Positions 1-11,875 of a DNA stretch of 64,000 nucleotides are shown piece by piece. The translations under genes were made by a program, and so were the position numbers. Within the stretch, counting starts at the first letter, position 1; every line of letters starts with the position of its first letter. The notes beneath the pieces were generated by a model. It was not told where the DNA came from and searched no databases. It saw only the letters and a list, made by a program, of their open reading frames with translations. Source of the stretch: Candidatus Paraluminiphilus aquimaris (GTDB lineage: Bacteria > Pseudomonadota > Gammaproteobacteria > Pseudomonadales > Halieaceae); contig NZ_CP036501.1 in NCBI RefSeq assembly GCF_026230195.1, forward strand, positions 1,054,001-1,118,000, in the 5' to 3' direction.

Positions 1-94
1 TACGGACGCTCTCGAGACTAAAAATTTTTGACCGAAAAACAGCAAGATTGAATGGGCCAAGAGGCCGTAAATTGGGACATGAAGAGGACCAAAA

Positions 95-925
95 ATGATT
101 GAAAAGTGTTTATTCCCCGTTGCGGGTTATGGGACGCGATTCCTGCCGGCAACAAAAAGTACAGCCAAAGAAATGCTGCCCATCGTTAACAAACCGCTGT
201 TGCAGTACGGTGTTGAAGAAGCGTTGGCGGCGGGGATGAATAACTGTGCCTTCGTAACGGGACGCGGCAAGCGTGCTATTGCCGATCACTTCGATATCTC
301 CTATGAGCTCGAGCATCAGATTTCCGGCACGTCTAAGGAGAAATATCTCCAGGGTATCCGCGGTGTTATTGACCAAGGCATTTTTACTATGGTCCGCCAG
401 CGTGAAATGAAGGGCTTGGGGCATGCCATCCTCACCGGTGAACCGCTGATTGGTGATCAGGCGTTCGGCGTACTGTTGGCCGATGACCTTTGCATGAACC
501 AAGAGGGTGCGGGTGTCCTGCAGCAGATGTCTGAGCTGTATAACCAGTTCCGCTGCTCGATTGTGGCCGTTATGGAAGTGCCGGATGACCAAATAAGTGC
601 CTACGGCGTCATTGCGGGTGAAGCGATGGGCGATGGCTTGTATCGAGTCGATAAAATGGTCGAAAAACCGGCTGCAGAGGAAGCTCCCTCTAATTTAGCC
701 GTCATTGGGCGTTATATACTCACGCCCGATATTTTTGACATCATTCGTACTACACCGCCCGGGCGCAATGGTGAGGTGCAAATTACCGATGCGCTTCAGG
801 CGCAGGCGCAAAACGGCTGTGTTATCGCCTACAAGTTTAAGGGGCGGCGTTTTGATTGCGGCAGTGTCCCAGGCTTTGTCGAAGCGACGAACTTCGTCTA
901 CGAAAACATCTATTACGACCTTTAA
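95..925 (+). CDS. galU: UTP-glucose-1-phosphate uridylyltransferase GalU
   Basis: Makes UDP-glucose from UTP and glucose-1-phosphate in the cytoplasm, feeding polysaccharide and lipopolysaccharide synthesis. The 276-residue protein carries the nucleotidyltransferase signature G-x-G-T-R-F-L-P-x-T-K at residues 11-21, followed by KEMLP. A VEKP motif lies near residue 190 and a late FDCGS segment near 250, all typical of bacterial GalU, and the length is only slightly shorter than the E. coli enzyme. The ATG at 95 follows an AGAGGA Shine-Dalgarno sequence. The phosphomannomutase gene begins 11 nt downstream, so the two are probably co-transcribed as a sugar-nucleotide operon. Confidence 0.95.
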   Translation: MIEKCLFPVAGYGTRFLPATKSTAKEMLPIVNKPLLQYGVEEALAAGMNNCAFVTGRGKRAIADHFDISYELEHQISGTSKEKYLQGIRGVIDQGIFTMVRQREMKGLGHAILTGEPLIGDQAFGVLLADDLCMNQEGAGVLQQMSELYNQFRCSIVAVMEVPDDQISAYGVIAGEAMGDGLYRVDKMVEKPAAEEAPSNLAVIGRYILTPDIFDIIRTTPPGRNGEVQITDALQAQAQNGCVIAYKFKGRRFDCGSVPGFVEATNFVYENIYYDL

Positions 926-936
926 GGAAATTACCT

Positions 937-2292
937 GTGTCTGAACCGATCCGCTGTTTTAAGTCCTATGATGTACGGGGCCGCATCCCCGATGAGCTCA
1001 ATGAGGATATTGCACGGCGAATAGGGCGGGGGTACGCAGAGGTTATCAAGCCAGGCACGGTTGTTGTTGGGCATGATATTCGTCTGACTTCCGAGTCCAT
1101 CAAGGCGGCGCTGGTCGATGGATTGCGTGAGCAAGGTGTGGATGTTGTCGATATTGGGCAGTGCGGCACCGAGGAAATTTACTTCGCAACCTCTCACTTG
1201 AAGGTCGGTGGTGGTATCTGCGTGACGGCCAGTCACAACCCGAAAGACTATAACGGCATGAAATTTGTGCGTGCAGAGTCAAAACCTATTTCAGGTGACT
1301 CCGGGTTAAAGGAGATTCAGGCTAAGGCAGAAGCGGACGATTTTGTATCCGCGGCCACAAGGGGAGGCTATGAGTCTGTCGATACCAGCGTGGCGTACGT
1401 TGATCACCTTCTCAGTTATGTGGACCTAACCGCGCTTAAGCCACTTAAAATTGTTTGCACGGCCGGCAACGGTGGCGCAGGTCGCGTGGTGGATTTACTC
1501 GAGCCTCATTTACCCTTTGAGTTTATAAAGCTTCACCACGAGGCCGATGGTCATTTCCCCAATGGCGTACCCAACCCCATGCTTGAGGAAAATCGTGTTG
1601 CGTCGGCGGCGTTAGTTCGTGAGTCAGGTGCCGATCTCGGTATTGCCTGGGACGGTGATTTCGATCGCTGCTTTTTTTACGACGATACCGGGGAATTTAT
1701 CGAGGGCTATTACGTTGTTGGACTCCTCGCATCTGCCTTCCTAGCAAAAGGTCACGATCAAATCGTGGTGCACGACCCGAGGCTTACTTGGAATACGATT
1801 GATGTTGCGCAGTCGGTGGGTGGTTCGGCGCAGCAAAGTAAAACGGGCCATGCCTTTATCAAGGAAACTATGCGTCGAGTCGATGCAGTTTACGGCGGTG
1901 AGATGAGCGCCCACCACTATTTCCGTGATTTTGCCTACTGCGACAGCGGCATGATCCCATGGTTACTCGTGGCCGAAATTATGTCGACAACGGGCAAAAC
2001 GCTTGCATCCCTAGTGGAGGAGCGTACGAAGGCGTTCCCGTGTTCGGGTGAAATCAACCGCACGGTTTCTGATGCGCAGGCGCTTATTGCCCAGGTCGAG
2101 GGTTTATATGCGCAGGGCGCCAAGACCATTGAGCACATGGACGGATTGAGCCTCAGCTATGACGACTGGCGTTTTAATTTGCGCATGTCGAATACCGAGC
2201 CCGTCGTTCGTCTCAATGTAGAGAGCCGAGGTGATGAAGCCCTGATGCGCTCCAAAACTCAGGAGCTGTTGGCGATCATCGACGTCGCATAG
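937..2292 (+). CDS. manB: Phosphomannomutase/phosphoglucomutase (ManB/CpsG type)
   Basis: Interconverts hexose 6- and 1-phosphates (mannose and probably glucose), giving precursors for GDP-mannose and UDP-glucose. The 451-residue protein has the phosphoserine loop TASHNPKDYNG with the catalytic serine at residue 99. The Mg-binding DGDFDRC loop has Asp at 239, 241 and 243, the sugar-specificity loop is GGEMSAHHYFRDF, and the C-terminal phosphate loop reads RMSNTEP. The HHYFRDF form is that of CpsG/ManB. A GTG at 937 is chosen because AAGGAAA lies just upstream and the protein then starts with the usual SEPIRCFKSYDVRG. The longer open frame would overlap galU. It sits 11 nt after galU, as in many exopolysaccharide precursor operons. 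Confidence 0.93.
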   Translation: MSEPIRCFKSYDVRGRIPDELNEDIARRIGRGYAEVIKPGTVVVGHDIRLTSESIKAALVDGLREQGVDVVDIGQCGTEEIYFATSHLKVGGGICVTASHNPKDYNGMKFVRAESKPISGDSGLKEIQAKAEADDFVSAATRGGYESVDTSVAYVDHLLSYVDLTALKPLKIVCTAGNGGAGRVVDLLEPHLPFEFIKLHHEADGHFPNGVPNPMLEENRVASAALVRESGADLGIAWDGDFDRCFFYDDTGEFIEGYYVVGLLASAFLAKGHDQIVVHDPRLTWNTIDVAQSVGGSAQQSKTGHAFIKETMRRVDAVYGGEMSAHHYFRDFAYCDSGMIPWLLVAEIMSTTGKTLASLVEERTKAFPCSGEINRTVSDAQALIAQVEGLYAQGAKTIEHMDGLSLSYDDWRFNLRMSNTEPVVRLNVESRGDEALMRSKTQELLAIIDVA

Positions 2293-2497
2293 CGTTTGAA
2301 ACGGCGGAGTACCTCAAGGATCCCGCGTGGGTTGTCTCACCCGCCCCTGTGAGTTGGATCGCCCACAGACTTCATTGCAGAAATCATTATTTAAACTGGC
2401 AGGTCCCAAAACCGTGCGTAAATTGACGTGCGGTTGCTACCCACCTAGGGTGTCTTGAGAAGTTAAAGCCCAGCTTTTTTGTGGAGAGACACCTGTT

Positions 2498-3466
2498 ATG
2501 GAAATGAGACCGTTTAAGCCTTTTGGCGCCGTGAGTGCTTTGACCCTTGGCGGCGGGGGCCTGGGGCAAATTTGGGGTCAAACATCGCGAGAAGAAGCGG
2601 TTGCGACTGCCCGTATGGCTGTTGATTGCGGTATCACGCATTTTGATATGGCGCCTATGTATGGCCGCGGTGAGGCCGAGAGGGTGATTGGTGAGGCCTT
2701 TAAAGGTGCGGATACGTCGAGGTTTCACTTCACGACGAAATACCGATTGGGCCACGTCGACCACGCCATTACCTACGATAAATTGAACGCGTCGCTCACA
2801 CGATCACTTGCGACCATGGGAATCGAACGCGCCGATCTCTTTTTCTTGCACTCGCAGTTGATTGAAGACGGACACGTGCTTTATCAGCTTGATGAGCATC
2901 GTGATCGATTGGCAACGCCTCGAAGCTATTTCTTTGAGTCAGTGATTCCCGCTTTTGAGCAGCTGCAAAAGGAAGGAAAAATTGGCGGCTGGGGATTCGC
3001 TTTGGGGCAGGAGTCGGCTCTGGAAGCCGTGATCGCCAGTGACACGCCACCCAGCGCCGTACAATGTGTGGTTAATCCGCTCAACTCCGCGGGCAATATT
3101 GCCTATACCACTGAGACCTTCGATGGCCGAAAAATATTGGAGGCGTGCAAACAGCACCATGTGCCTACACTCGCTATTCGTGCCGTTCAAGCAGGCGCGC
3201 TGACCTCGGCCATGGATCGCGAGCTGCCCGCTGATGATGCTGATCAGCGTGATTTCGATCGGGCCGGTGGGTTTCGGCAACTCGCGTCCGAGTGGGGGGA
3301 GACGCCTGCGAGGTTGGCGCATCGATACGCGCTTTCCATCGAGGGACCAAGCTCAGTGATATTGGGGGTTAAAAACCGCGAGGAGTTAAGCGAGTGCGTC
3401 GAGGCGGAGCGCACCCCTCGGCTGACCGACAGCCAATGTAAGCAAATCGAAGCGGCTTGCGCTTGA
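2498..3466 (+). CDS. Aldo/keto reductase family oxidoreductase
   Basis: NAD(P)H-dependent carbonyl reductase or aldose dehydrogenase of the AKR superfamily, cytoplasmic; the substrate cannot be read from sequence. The 322-residue protein shows a TIM-barrel layout with the first-strand GGGGLGQIWG, the FDMAPMYGRGEAERVIG segment holding the catalytic Asp and Tyr, the second-strand lysine (TTKYRLG) and the active-site His in FFLHSQ. The late SSVILGVKNREEL segment is the cofactor phosphate-binding end. D-threo-aldose 1-dehydrogenase and pyridoxal dehydrogenase are the nearest named families by architecture. A GGAGAG lies about 12 nt before the ATG; a second in-frame ATG two codons later is also possible. 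It stands alone, about 200 nt from either neighbour. Confidence 0.85.
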   Translation: MEMRPFKPFGAVSALTLGGGGLGQIWGQTSREEAVATARMAVDCGITHFDMAPMYGRGEAERVIGEAFKGADTSRFHFTTKYRLGHVDHAITYDKLNASLTRSLATMGIERADLFFLHSQLIEDGHVLYQLDEHRDRLATPRSYFFESVIPAFEQLQKEGKIGGWGFALGQESALEAVIASDTPPSAVQCVVNPLNSAGNIAYTTETFDGRKILEACKQHHVPTLAIRAVQAGALTSAMDRELPADDADQRDFDRAGGFRQLASEWGETPARLAHRYALSIEGPSSVILGVKNREELSECVEAERTPRLTDSQCKQIEAACA

Positions 3467-3490
3467 CCACGCTTTTTCTTAACTGAGCCT

Positions 3491-3519
3491 GCACTTGACC
3501 GAACTCGCACTTGACCGAA
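3491..3519. repeat. Two-copy 13-bp direct repeat
   Basis: The 13-mer GCACTTGACCGAA occurs at 3491-3503 and again at 3507-3519, a period of 16 bp, between the aldo/keto reductase and the thiolase. A looser copy (GCGCTTGACCA) spans the end of the upstream gene near 3459. It looks like a local tandem duplication; no function is evident. Confidence 0.5.
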
Positions 3520-3676
3520 ATAGTCGCTGCGATTAGCGTTGCACAAGCATTGAGAGAGCTTCGCCACCGAGGGCCGTGCGCGCACGCCTCTGCACTCAGA
3601 AAATATAAAAACGAACGTAACTATCGACACAAAAAGGCATTTGGTGCCTGAATCACTCACCACTGGGAGAATCATC

Positions 3677-4918
3677 ATGGGTCATGCATATATCGTAGAC
3701 GCTTGCCGCACACCGCGCGGAATCGGAAAAGTCGGGAAGGGCGCGCTTGCACACCTTCACCCCTCGTACCTTGGATCAACTGTCCTTGCGGCGCTTGCTG
3801 AGCGCAATAACCTTAATACGGGTGAGGTTGATGACATCATTTGGGGCACGTCCTCGCAAAGTGGAAAGCAAGGCGGCGACCTTGGACGTATGGCGGCTCT
3901 CAACGCAGGTTACGACGTCCGATCTTCAGGCGTCACATTGGATCGGTTTTGTGGCTCGGGCATCACCACCGTCAACTTAGCTGCGGCGCAAGTGATGTCG
4001 GGGATGGAAGATCTCGTTGTTGCCGGTGGTACTGAGATGATGAGCTACCACTCACAGATTGGCGACCCTAGCACGCCTCCCATGATTGACTCGGGAAACC
4101 TTCACCTTCGTGCCATGCACCCGCAGTCGCAGCAAGGCGTTTGTGCCGATGCGATCGCAACGCTTGAGGGCATTGATCGCGATGCAGTCGATGATCTTGC
4201 ACTGGTAAGTCAGGCGCGCGCAGCAAGAGCCATATCTGAGGGGCGTTTCGATAAGTCGCTCATCACCGTAAAAAATCCTGACGGCTCGGTGGCACTCGAT
4301 CACGAAGAATTTCCCCGCCCACAGACAACGAAGGAAGGGCTCTCCGAGTTAAAGACGGTGTTCAGCGTGGTGCGCGATGTGCCGGTTGACGAGCAGGGCA
4401 CCACTTACGGTGCGCTCATTCTTCAGAAGTACCCGGAAATTACCGAGTTCAACCATATCCACCACGCCGGTAACTCGTCGGGTGTTGTGGACGGTGCAGC
4501 TGCGCTATTACTCGCCTCTGAGTCCTATATGGAAAAAACCGGTATGTCACCGCGTGCGCGTATTGTCGCGACTGCCAACATGGGTGATTGCCCAACGCTG
4601 ATGCTCAACGCACCTGTACCAGCTGCAGAAAAAGTGTTGATGAAAGCAGGTCTCACAAAAGACGATATCGACGTTTGGGAGATTAATGAGGCGTTTTCTG
4701 TGGTTGCAGAGCGCTTTATCCGTTGCCTCGGCTTGGACCGAGAGAAGGTCAACATCAACGGTGGCGCTATGGCGCTTGGTCACCCCATCGGTGCGACCGG
4801 TTCAATTTTGGTTGGTACAGCGCTCGACGAACTCGAGCGACAAGGTGGCCGTTATGCCCTGATCACCATGTGTGCTGCCGGCGGTATGGCGCCTGCGATC
4901 ATAATTGAGCGCGTCTGA
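3677..4918 (+). CDS. Acetyl-CoA C-acyltransferase (thiolase)
   Basis: Thiolase of 413 residues that cleaves 3-ketoacyl-CoA or condenses acetyl-CoA, most likely in beta-oxidation given the many acyl-CoA dehydrogenases in the window. The nucleophilic cysteine is at residue 92 in DRFCGSG. The second signature GGAMALGHPIGATGS contains the catalytic His, and the C-terminal MCAAGGMAPA motif holds the acid/base Cys. The start at 3677 (MGHAYIVDACRTPRG) follows GGGAGA at good spacing; the longer open frame adds 12 non-family residues. No hydratase/dehydrogenase partner (fadB type) is adjacent. A rho-independent hairpin lies about 80 nt downstream, shared with the convergent pgi gene. Confidence 0.92.
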   Translation: MGHAYIVDACRTPRGIGKVGKGALAHLHPSYLGSTVLAALAERNNLNTGEVDDIIWGTSSQSGKQGGDLGRMAALNAGYDVRSSGVTLDRFCGSGITTVNLAAAQVMSGMEDLVVAGGTEMMSYHSQIGDPSTPPMIDSGNLHLRAMHPQSQQGVCADAIATLEGIDRDAVDDLALVSQARAARAISEGRFDKSLITVKNPDGSVALDHEEFPRPQTTKEGLSELKTVFSVVRDVPVDEQGTTYGALILQKYPEITEFNHIHHAGNSSGVVDGAAALLLASESYMEKTGMSPRARIVATANMGDCPTLMLNAPVPAAEKVLMKAGLTKDDIDVWEINEAFSVVAERFIRCLGLDREKVNINGGAMALGHPIGATGSILVGTALDELERQGGRYALITMCAAGGMAPAIIIERV

Positions 4919-4995
4919 AGATTACGGTTCGCTGCATTCGCGAGAGAGTTAGCCGACACTGTTGTTGAACACTCAGCGGATGACGCCTTTGATAG

Positions 4996-5023
4996 AAAAA
5001 GCCCGGCATAGGCCGGGCTTTTT
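4996..5023. terminator. Bidirectional rho-independent terminator
   Basis: A hairpin with arms AAAAAGCCCGGC and GCCGGGCTTTTT lies between the convergent thiolase and pgi genes. The A-run on one side and T-run on the other allow termination in both directions. Confidence 0.9.
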
Positions 5024-5071
5024 CGTTTGGGGCAGTGTTACTGGGCTTCAGGGCCGCCTTGGCCTAATTAT

Positions 5072-6685
5072 TTAGTCGTCAGTATTGGCCCCACGCCATG
5101 CGGTAGCGAGCGTCGCCGTGGAGGCGTCGAGCTCGCCTAGAGCCTCACCTGTTTCCAGGGTGCTGCGAATTTGCTTTCCAATGACCTTACCCAGTTCAAC
5201 ACCCCACTGATCAAACGCATTAAGTCCCATCAATGCCGATAGAAAATACGTCTTGTGCTCGTAGGCTGCGACCAGTGCACCAAGGGTTGCTGGCGTAACC
5301 GACTCCATCACGATCGTACTGTGCGGGTGGTTGCCCGACATCTCGAAGTGAGGTGCCAATTCGGGCGCTAAGCCCTTAGCGGCCGCAAGGGTTTTGGATT
5401 CTTGTGGCGTACGCCCAATAAGGAACGCCCGGCTCTGGGCAAGCGCATTCGCCGCGAGCTTACGGTGCGCGTCGAGGTCAACGTTGCCGTTTGTCAGCGG
5501 GAAAATAATATCGGCTGAAAATGCGCGGTTTCCTTGGTGAAGCAATTGATAGTAGGAGTGCTGACCAATGGTTCCCGCAGAGCCCCAAAGCACGGGCGCT
5601 GTCGCATCGGTAATGGGCGCTCCTGTAAGCGTTACACGCTTTCCGTTACTTTCCATGGTGAGCTGTTGTAGAAAATCTGCGAGGTATTCCATGCGTTGTG
5701 AGTAGGGGAGCACAACATGTGTTTCTGTGTTCAAAAAACGTGTATTCCAGAGCTCGAGAAGCGCCATCATCATCGGTAAGTTTTGATCAGGTGGTGTTTC
5801 TCGCGTGTGTTCATCCAGGGCTTTTGCCCCGTCGAGTAGCTCTGCGAAAACCTGCCAGCCGTATCCGAGTGCAATGACAAGGCCAATGGCTGACCAAACA
5901 GAATAACGACCGCCCACCCAGTCCCACATTGGGAAGCAGGCGGTTTCACTGATGCCAAACGTCGCCGCGGCGTCGAGATTGGTTGTAACAGCCAGAACAT
6001 GTTGCCCAATATTGGCCTCTGCTACGCCGCCTGCTACGAGCCACGCGCGGGCGCGCTGTGCGTTTGTCAGTGTCTCCTCGGTCGTGAATGTTTTCGAGCA
6101 GATAATGAGCAGCGTCGTCGCTGGATCGAGGTCCCGTGTAACGACATCGAGATCGTGCGGATCAACATTTGAAATGAAGTGACTGCGAAGCCTCGGAGTG
6201 TCGGTATCGAGCGCTCTACAGATCATGCGCGGCCCCAAGTCAGAGCCACCGATCCCTATATTGATAACGTCGGTGAATACTTGCCCAGAGGCGCCCGTGT
6301 GGGTGCCGCTGTGAATATTCTCTACCGCGCATTGCATGCGTGAAAGCGTCTCGCTGACCTCATTGTAGAGGTCGGGGCACTCCGCTGCTGCGGTTCCACG
6401 GAGCAGGGTGTGCAGAGCCGCGCGCTGCTCAGTAATGTTGACTTCGACCCCGGTTACTAAACGCTCAAATGCGTCGGGCAATCCTGCGTTAGTGGCCGCG
6501 CTCACCAAATCGCGGCATGCGGCGCGATCTATTTTTTGTTTTGAGGCATCAAGACTTAGCCCCGCTGCCCTAAAGGTCAGCTCACTCACACGGTTTGCTT
6601 CGTTTGAAAGCAGGTCAGAAATAGATACGTCACGTAGGCGCGACGCCTGTGTGCTCAAGGTGTCGGCATCACTGCTTTTCAGCAT
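5072..6685 (-). CDS. pgi: Glucose-6-phosphate isomerase
   Basis: Interconverts glucose-6-phosphate and fructose-6-phosphate in glycolysis and gluconeogenesis. The 537-residue protein has the family order and motifs: the sugar-phosphate site NIGIGGSDLGPRM near residue 143, SKTFTTEETLTNA near 210, the signature FPMWDWVGGRYSVWSAIG near 260, and the C-terminal FDQWGVELGK segment with the active-site lysine. It is close to the usual 545-550 residues. It begins 3 nt after the ispB stop on the same strand, so the two are probably translated from one message. The pairing with ispB looks like chromosomal convenience and not a shared pathway. Confidence 0.96.
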   Translation of the reverse strand: MLKSSDADTLSTQASRLRDVSISDLLSNEANRVSELTFRAAGLSLDASKQKIDRAACRDLVSAATNAGLPDAFERLVTGVEVNITEQRAALHTLLRGTAAAECPDLYNEVSETLSRMQCAVENIHSGTHTGASGQVFTDVINIGIGGSDLGPRMICRALDTDTPRLRSHFISNVDPHDLDVVTRDLDPATTLLIICSKTFTTEETLTNAQRARAWLVAGGVAEANIGQHVLAVTTNLDAAATFGISETACFPMWDWVGGRYSVWSAIGLVIALGYGWQVFAELLDGAKALDEHTRETPPDQNLPMMMALLELWNTRFLNTETHVVLPYSQRMEYLADFLQQLTMESNGKRVTLTGAPITDATAPVLWGSAGTIGQHSYYQLLHQGNRAFSADIIFPLTNGNVDLDAHRKLAANALAQSRAFLIGRTPQESKTLAAAKGLAPELAPHFEMSGNHPHSTIVMESVTPATLGALVAAYEHKTYFLSALMGLNAFDQWGVELGKVIGKQIRSTLETGEALGELDASTATLATAWRGANTDD

Positions 6686-6688
6686 CGA

Positions 6689-7654
6689 TTAACTCTCCCG
6701 GGATAATGAAAAGGCAGCGAGTGTTTCTAAGCTTTTTTTCGCAGCGCTGGGCGCCAAGGTTTTTAGTTCTTCGTTGACGCTGTCGCAATGTGCTTTGGCT
6801 GCGATCCGTGTTTCGGCAATGCCGCCTGTATCGGAGGCCAGCGCCACGATTTTATTGAGATGCTCAGCAGATTTTGTACGCAGCGCCGTGGCGATGATCG
6901 CCGCATCAGCCGGCGAGGCGTGTTGCATAGCGTGGATCAACGGCAGCGTTGGCTTACCCTCGTTTAAGTCATCGCCCACATTTTTCCCAGTTGTCTCCGG
7001 GTCGCCCTCGTAATCGAGTACATCGTCAATCAGCTGAAAGGCTATACCCAAATTGAGCCCTAAATTGTGCATGCGGTGACGCACCTCAGCACTTTCTCCG
7101 CTAAGCATGGCTGCGCCTTCGCAGGCGGCCGCGAATAAAATCGCCGTTTTACGAGTGATGACATCAAAATACTGCTCGCGCGATGTGTCTGGGTCGCCCG
7201 CCCTCATTAACTGCATGACCTCGCCCTCTGCGATGAGGTTCGTGACATCCGCCATGAGTTTGAGAACACGCATATCATCAAGCTGCACCATGAGCTGAAA
7301 CGCGCGCGTGTAGAGGAAGTCGCCCACTAACACGCTGGACGCATTGCCAAACTCGCTATTAGCCGTGGGCCTGCCCCGTCGAAGCGTCGAGATATCGACG
7401 ACATCGTCGTGAAGCAACGTGGCGGTGTGGATAAATTCGATTACCGCCGCGAACTTGATGTGTTTATCAGTCACCTCGCCCATCGAGGCGGCAGCGAGCA
7501 AGGCAAGCAGGGGGCGAAGCCTCTTCCCGCCGGCATCAACGATGTATTGGCCTACGTTTTCGACCATATCAACATCGGAATGCAGCTGTTCTATGATGAG
7601 CGCATTTACTTGGGCAAATTCAGCCTCAACGCTGGCTCTAATCTGATTTATCAC
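6689..7654 (-). CDS. ispB: Octaprenyl diphosphate synthase (polyprenyl synthetase)
   Basis: Trans-polyprenyl synthase that builds the ubiquinone side chain from FPP and isopentenyl diphosphate. The two Asp-rich motifs are clear: LLHDDVVDISTLRRGRPT (first, with the following RR) and FQLIDDVLDYEGD (second). GGKRLRP near residue 45 binds the diphosphate. The longest frame runs to 7708, but a GTG at 7654 preceded by CGGAGA gives a 321-residue protein with the family N-terminus (VINQIRASVEAEFAQVN), matching the roughly 323 residues of E. coli IspB. The gene is divergent from rplU, the arrangement found in E. coli and many gammaproteobacteria, which supports the assignment. Confidence 0.92.
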   Translation of the reverse strand: MINQIRASVEAEFAQVNALIIEQLHSDVDMVENVGQYIVDAGGKRLRPLLALLAAASMGEVTDKHIKFAAVIEFIHTATLLHDDVVDISTLRRGRPTANSEFGNASSVLVGDFLYTRAFQLMVQLDDMRVLKLMADVTNLIAEGEVMQLMRAGDPDTSREQYFDVITRKTAILFAAACEGAAMLSGESAEVRHRMHNLGLNLGIAFQLIDDVLDYEGDPETTGKNVGDDLNEGKPTLPLIHAMQHASPADAAIIATALRTKSAEHLNKIVALASDTGGIAETRIAAKAHCDSVNEELKTLAPSAAKKSLETLAAFSLSRES

Positions 7655-7871
7655 AATACATCTCCGGGGTGAGGACGGAGTATAAAGGTCCTGCGTCTTT
7701 CTTGTCACGAAGTGGGATATTTACAGCCTTTGGGTCCCTTGCCGCCCTTGCGCTTACAGTACAAACGACGTATTCTCCGCGCCCTTGTTTATGAACAACA
7801 CTCGAGTGCCTACGCTCTGCCCCGCAAAGCGGTTATTACACAGCGAGCAGGCTAACTGGAAGGAAAACGAC

Positions 7872-8183
7872 ATGTACGCAGTAATAGTAAGTGGCGGTAA
7901 GCAGCACCGCGTTGAAGAAGGCGAAGTTCTGAAGCTCGAGAAGCTCGAAGTCGCCACCGGAGAATCCATCGAGTTCGACCAAGTTTTGATGGTCGGCGAA
8001 GGTGCGGATGTAAAGATTGGTGCGCCCGTTGTTGAAGGCAGCAGCGTTTCGGCGGAAGTGGTAAGTCATGGACGTCACGAGAAGATCAAAATTGTTAAGT
8101 TTAATCGCCGCAAGCACTACCGTAACGAGACGGGTCACCGTCAGTGGTATACGGAAGTGAAAATCACAGGCATCAAGGGATAA
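7872..8183 (+). CDS. rplU: 50S ribosomal protein L21
   Basis: Component of the large ribosomal subunit that contacts 23S rRNA. The 103-residue protein begins [17 protein letters not shown] and ends with [13 protein letters not shown], the standard L21 form and length. The upstream in-frame extension to 7785 lacks family similarity. A GGAAGGAAAA Shine-Dalgarno region precedes the ATG at 7872. It is followed 15 nt later by rpmA. Confidence 0.97.
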   Translation: MYAVIVSGGKQHRVEEGEVLKLEKLEVATGESIEFDQVLMVGEGADVKIGAPVVEGSSVSAEVVSHGRHEKIKIVKFNRRKHYRNETGHRQWYTEVKITGIKG

Positions 8184-8198
8184 CCAGGGAGTAGTCTA

Positions 8199-8456
8199 AT
8201 GGCACATAAAAAAGCTGGTGGTAGTACCCGTAACGGACGCGATAGCGAAAGCAAACGCTTGGGTGTAAAGGCCTTTGGTGGTCAGGCAGTCTCAGCGGGC
8301 AGCATCATTGTTCGTCAGCGTGGTACGAAGTTCCACGCAGGCGCGAACGTTGGCATCGGCAAAGATCACACGCTCTTTGCGACAGCTGATGGTAAAGTAG
8401 AGTTCTACACAGGCGGACCGCAAAATCGTAAGCAAGTTCGCATTGTGACTGGCTGA
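8199..8456 (+). CDS. rpmA: 50S ribosomal protein L27
   Basis: Large-subunit protein whose N-terminus reaches toward the peptidyl-transferase centre. The 85-residue sequence [19 protein letters not shown] is the classical L27 start, without the cleavable extension seen in Firmicutes. A GGGAG Shine-Dalgarno lies upstream. It is co-transcribed with rplU, and a strong terminator follows 18 nt after the stop. Confidence 0.98.
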   Translation: MAHKKAGGSTRNGRDSESKRLGVKAFGGQAVSAGSIIVRQRGTKFHAGANVGIGKDHTLFATADGKVEFYTGGPQNRKQVRIVTG

Positions 8457-8473
8457 TAGCAGCATATTTCTAG

Positions 8474-10875
<2,402 letters not shown>

Positions 10876-10887
10876 CGAGACGCTTGT

Positions 10888-11703
10888 ATGACAGTACTCA
10901 TTGGTTACGGCCTTGCGCTTTTTATCGCCTCTTGGTTAGGCGGTTGGCTACCTCGCCGTGTTCAGCTTTCGCATACGCAAACCCAATTGATCATGAGCCT
11001 TGTCGCGGGGCTTATGTTGGGCGTTGCCGGATTTCATCTGATTCCTCACAGCTTCGAATTGGGCCAGTCTATCGATAGCACGATGTATTTCGTCGTGGGC
11101 GGTCTGGTCTTTATGTTGCTGCTGCTGAGACTGTTCCACTTTCATCAACACGATATCGCTACCGACGATAAGTTGTGCGTCGATACGAACGAGCATGACC
11201 ACGCGCATGCTCACGATCATGCCCACGCGCCTCGTGACGTTGGCTGGATAGGCTTGTTATTAGGGTTGAGTATTCATACAACACTAGATGGGGTTGCGCT
11301 TGGTGCGATTCTTCGCGCAGAACAGTCCTCGGTTTTGCTTCCCGGCCTGGGTGTTTTTGTCGCTATTTTGCTTCATAAGCCGCTCGATTCGCTGTCTATT
11401 GAGACCATGATGCGGCTTGATGGCTGGAGTGAGCGTCAGCGAAGTGTGGTCAATGTCGTTTTTGCCGTGTTGTGTCCGATCGCCGCGTTTTTGTTTTACG
11501 TGGGTTTCAATGGACCCATTGCCAGCGTCCTACCTGCTGCACTTGGCTTTTCTGCAGGCGCCTTTATCTGCATTGCGCTAGCGGATCTTCTACCGGAGGT
11601 GCAATTTCACAGTCATGACCGACTCGTGTTAACGAGCAGTTTTCTCCTCGGTTTAGCCATCGCCTTGGCGTTGGGTGTTTTTGAGCCGAACTTTCATCAA
11701 TAA
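10888..11703 (+). CDS. ZIP family metal transporter
   Basis: Inner-membrane divalent metal permease, probably for zinc or iron. The 271-residue protein has about eight hydrophobic helices. A His-rich cytoplasmic loop follows helix 3 (DHAHAHDHAHA near residues 103-113), as in eukaryotic and bacterial ZIPs. Helix 4 has H-x3-D-G (LSIHTTLDG) and helix 5 has H-x3-D (LLHKPLDS), corresponding to the binuclear metal site with Asp in place of the usual Glu. It begins 12 nt after proB, so it probably shares the transcript. Metal specificity cannot be read from sequence. Confidence 0.85.
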   Translation: MTVLIGYGLALFIASWLGGWLPRRVQLSHTQTQLIMSLVAGLMLGVAGFHLIPHSFELGQSIDSTMYFVVGGLVFMLLLLRLFHFHQHDIATDDKLCVDTNEHDHAHAHDHAHAPRDVGWIGLLLGLSIHTTLDGVALGAILRAEQSSVLLPGLGVFVAILLHKPLDSLSIETMMRLDGWSERQRSVVNVVFAVLCPIAAFLFYVGFNGPIASVLPAALGFSAGAFICIALADLLPEVQFHSHDRLVLTSSFLLGLAIALALGVFEPNFHQ

Positions 11704-11875
11704 AGCCGTATTGATCACGGCGCGCTTGCCTAAGCGAAGCCCGAAACAGTTCTGCCTGTACCGATAGAGTTCAGCCTGTAGTAGCCGAACAACTAAACAG
11801 ACCGGTAAATGGGGTGACTCATTGTGAGCACGGGGCCGCAGGTAGGCCTTACGGCTCTTACGGTGAGGGCAGTCC

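Noticed and set aside
1..98. Possible 3' end of an upstream gene
   Set aside because: One forward frame is open from base 3 to a stop overlapping the galU ATG (ATGA), and another stops at 21. The residues match no family I recognise, so no partial gene is called.
110..592. Minus-strand 160-codon ORF inside galU
   Set aside because: It is antisense to a clear GalU reading frame and has no family features.
11705..11721. Hairpin GCCGT/ACGGC after the ZIP gene
   Set aside because: Only five base pairs and no T-run.
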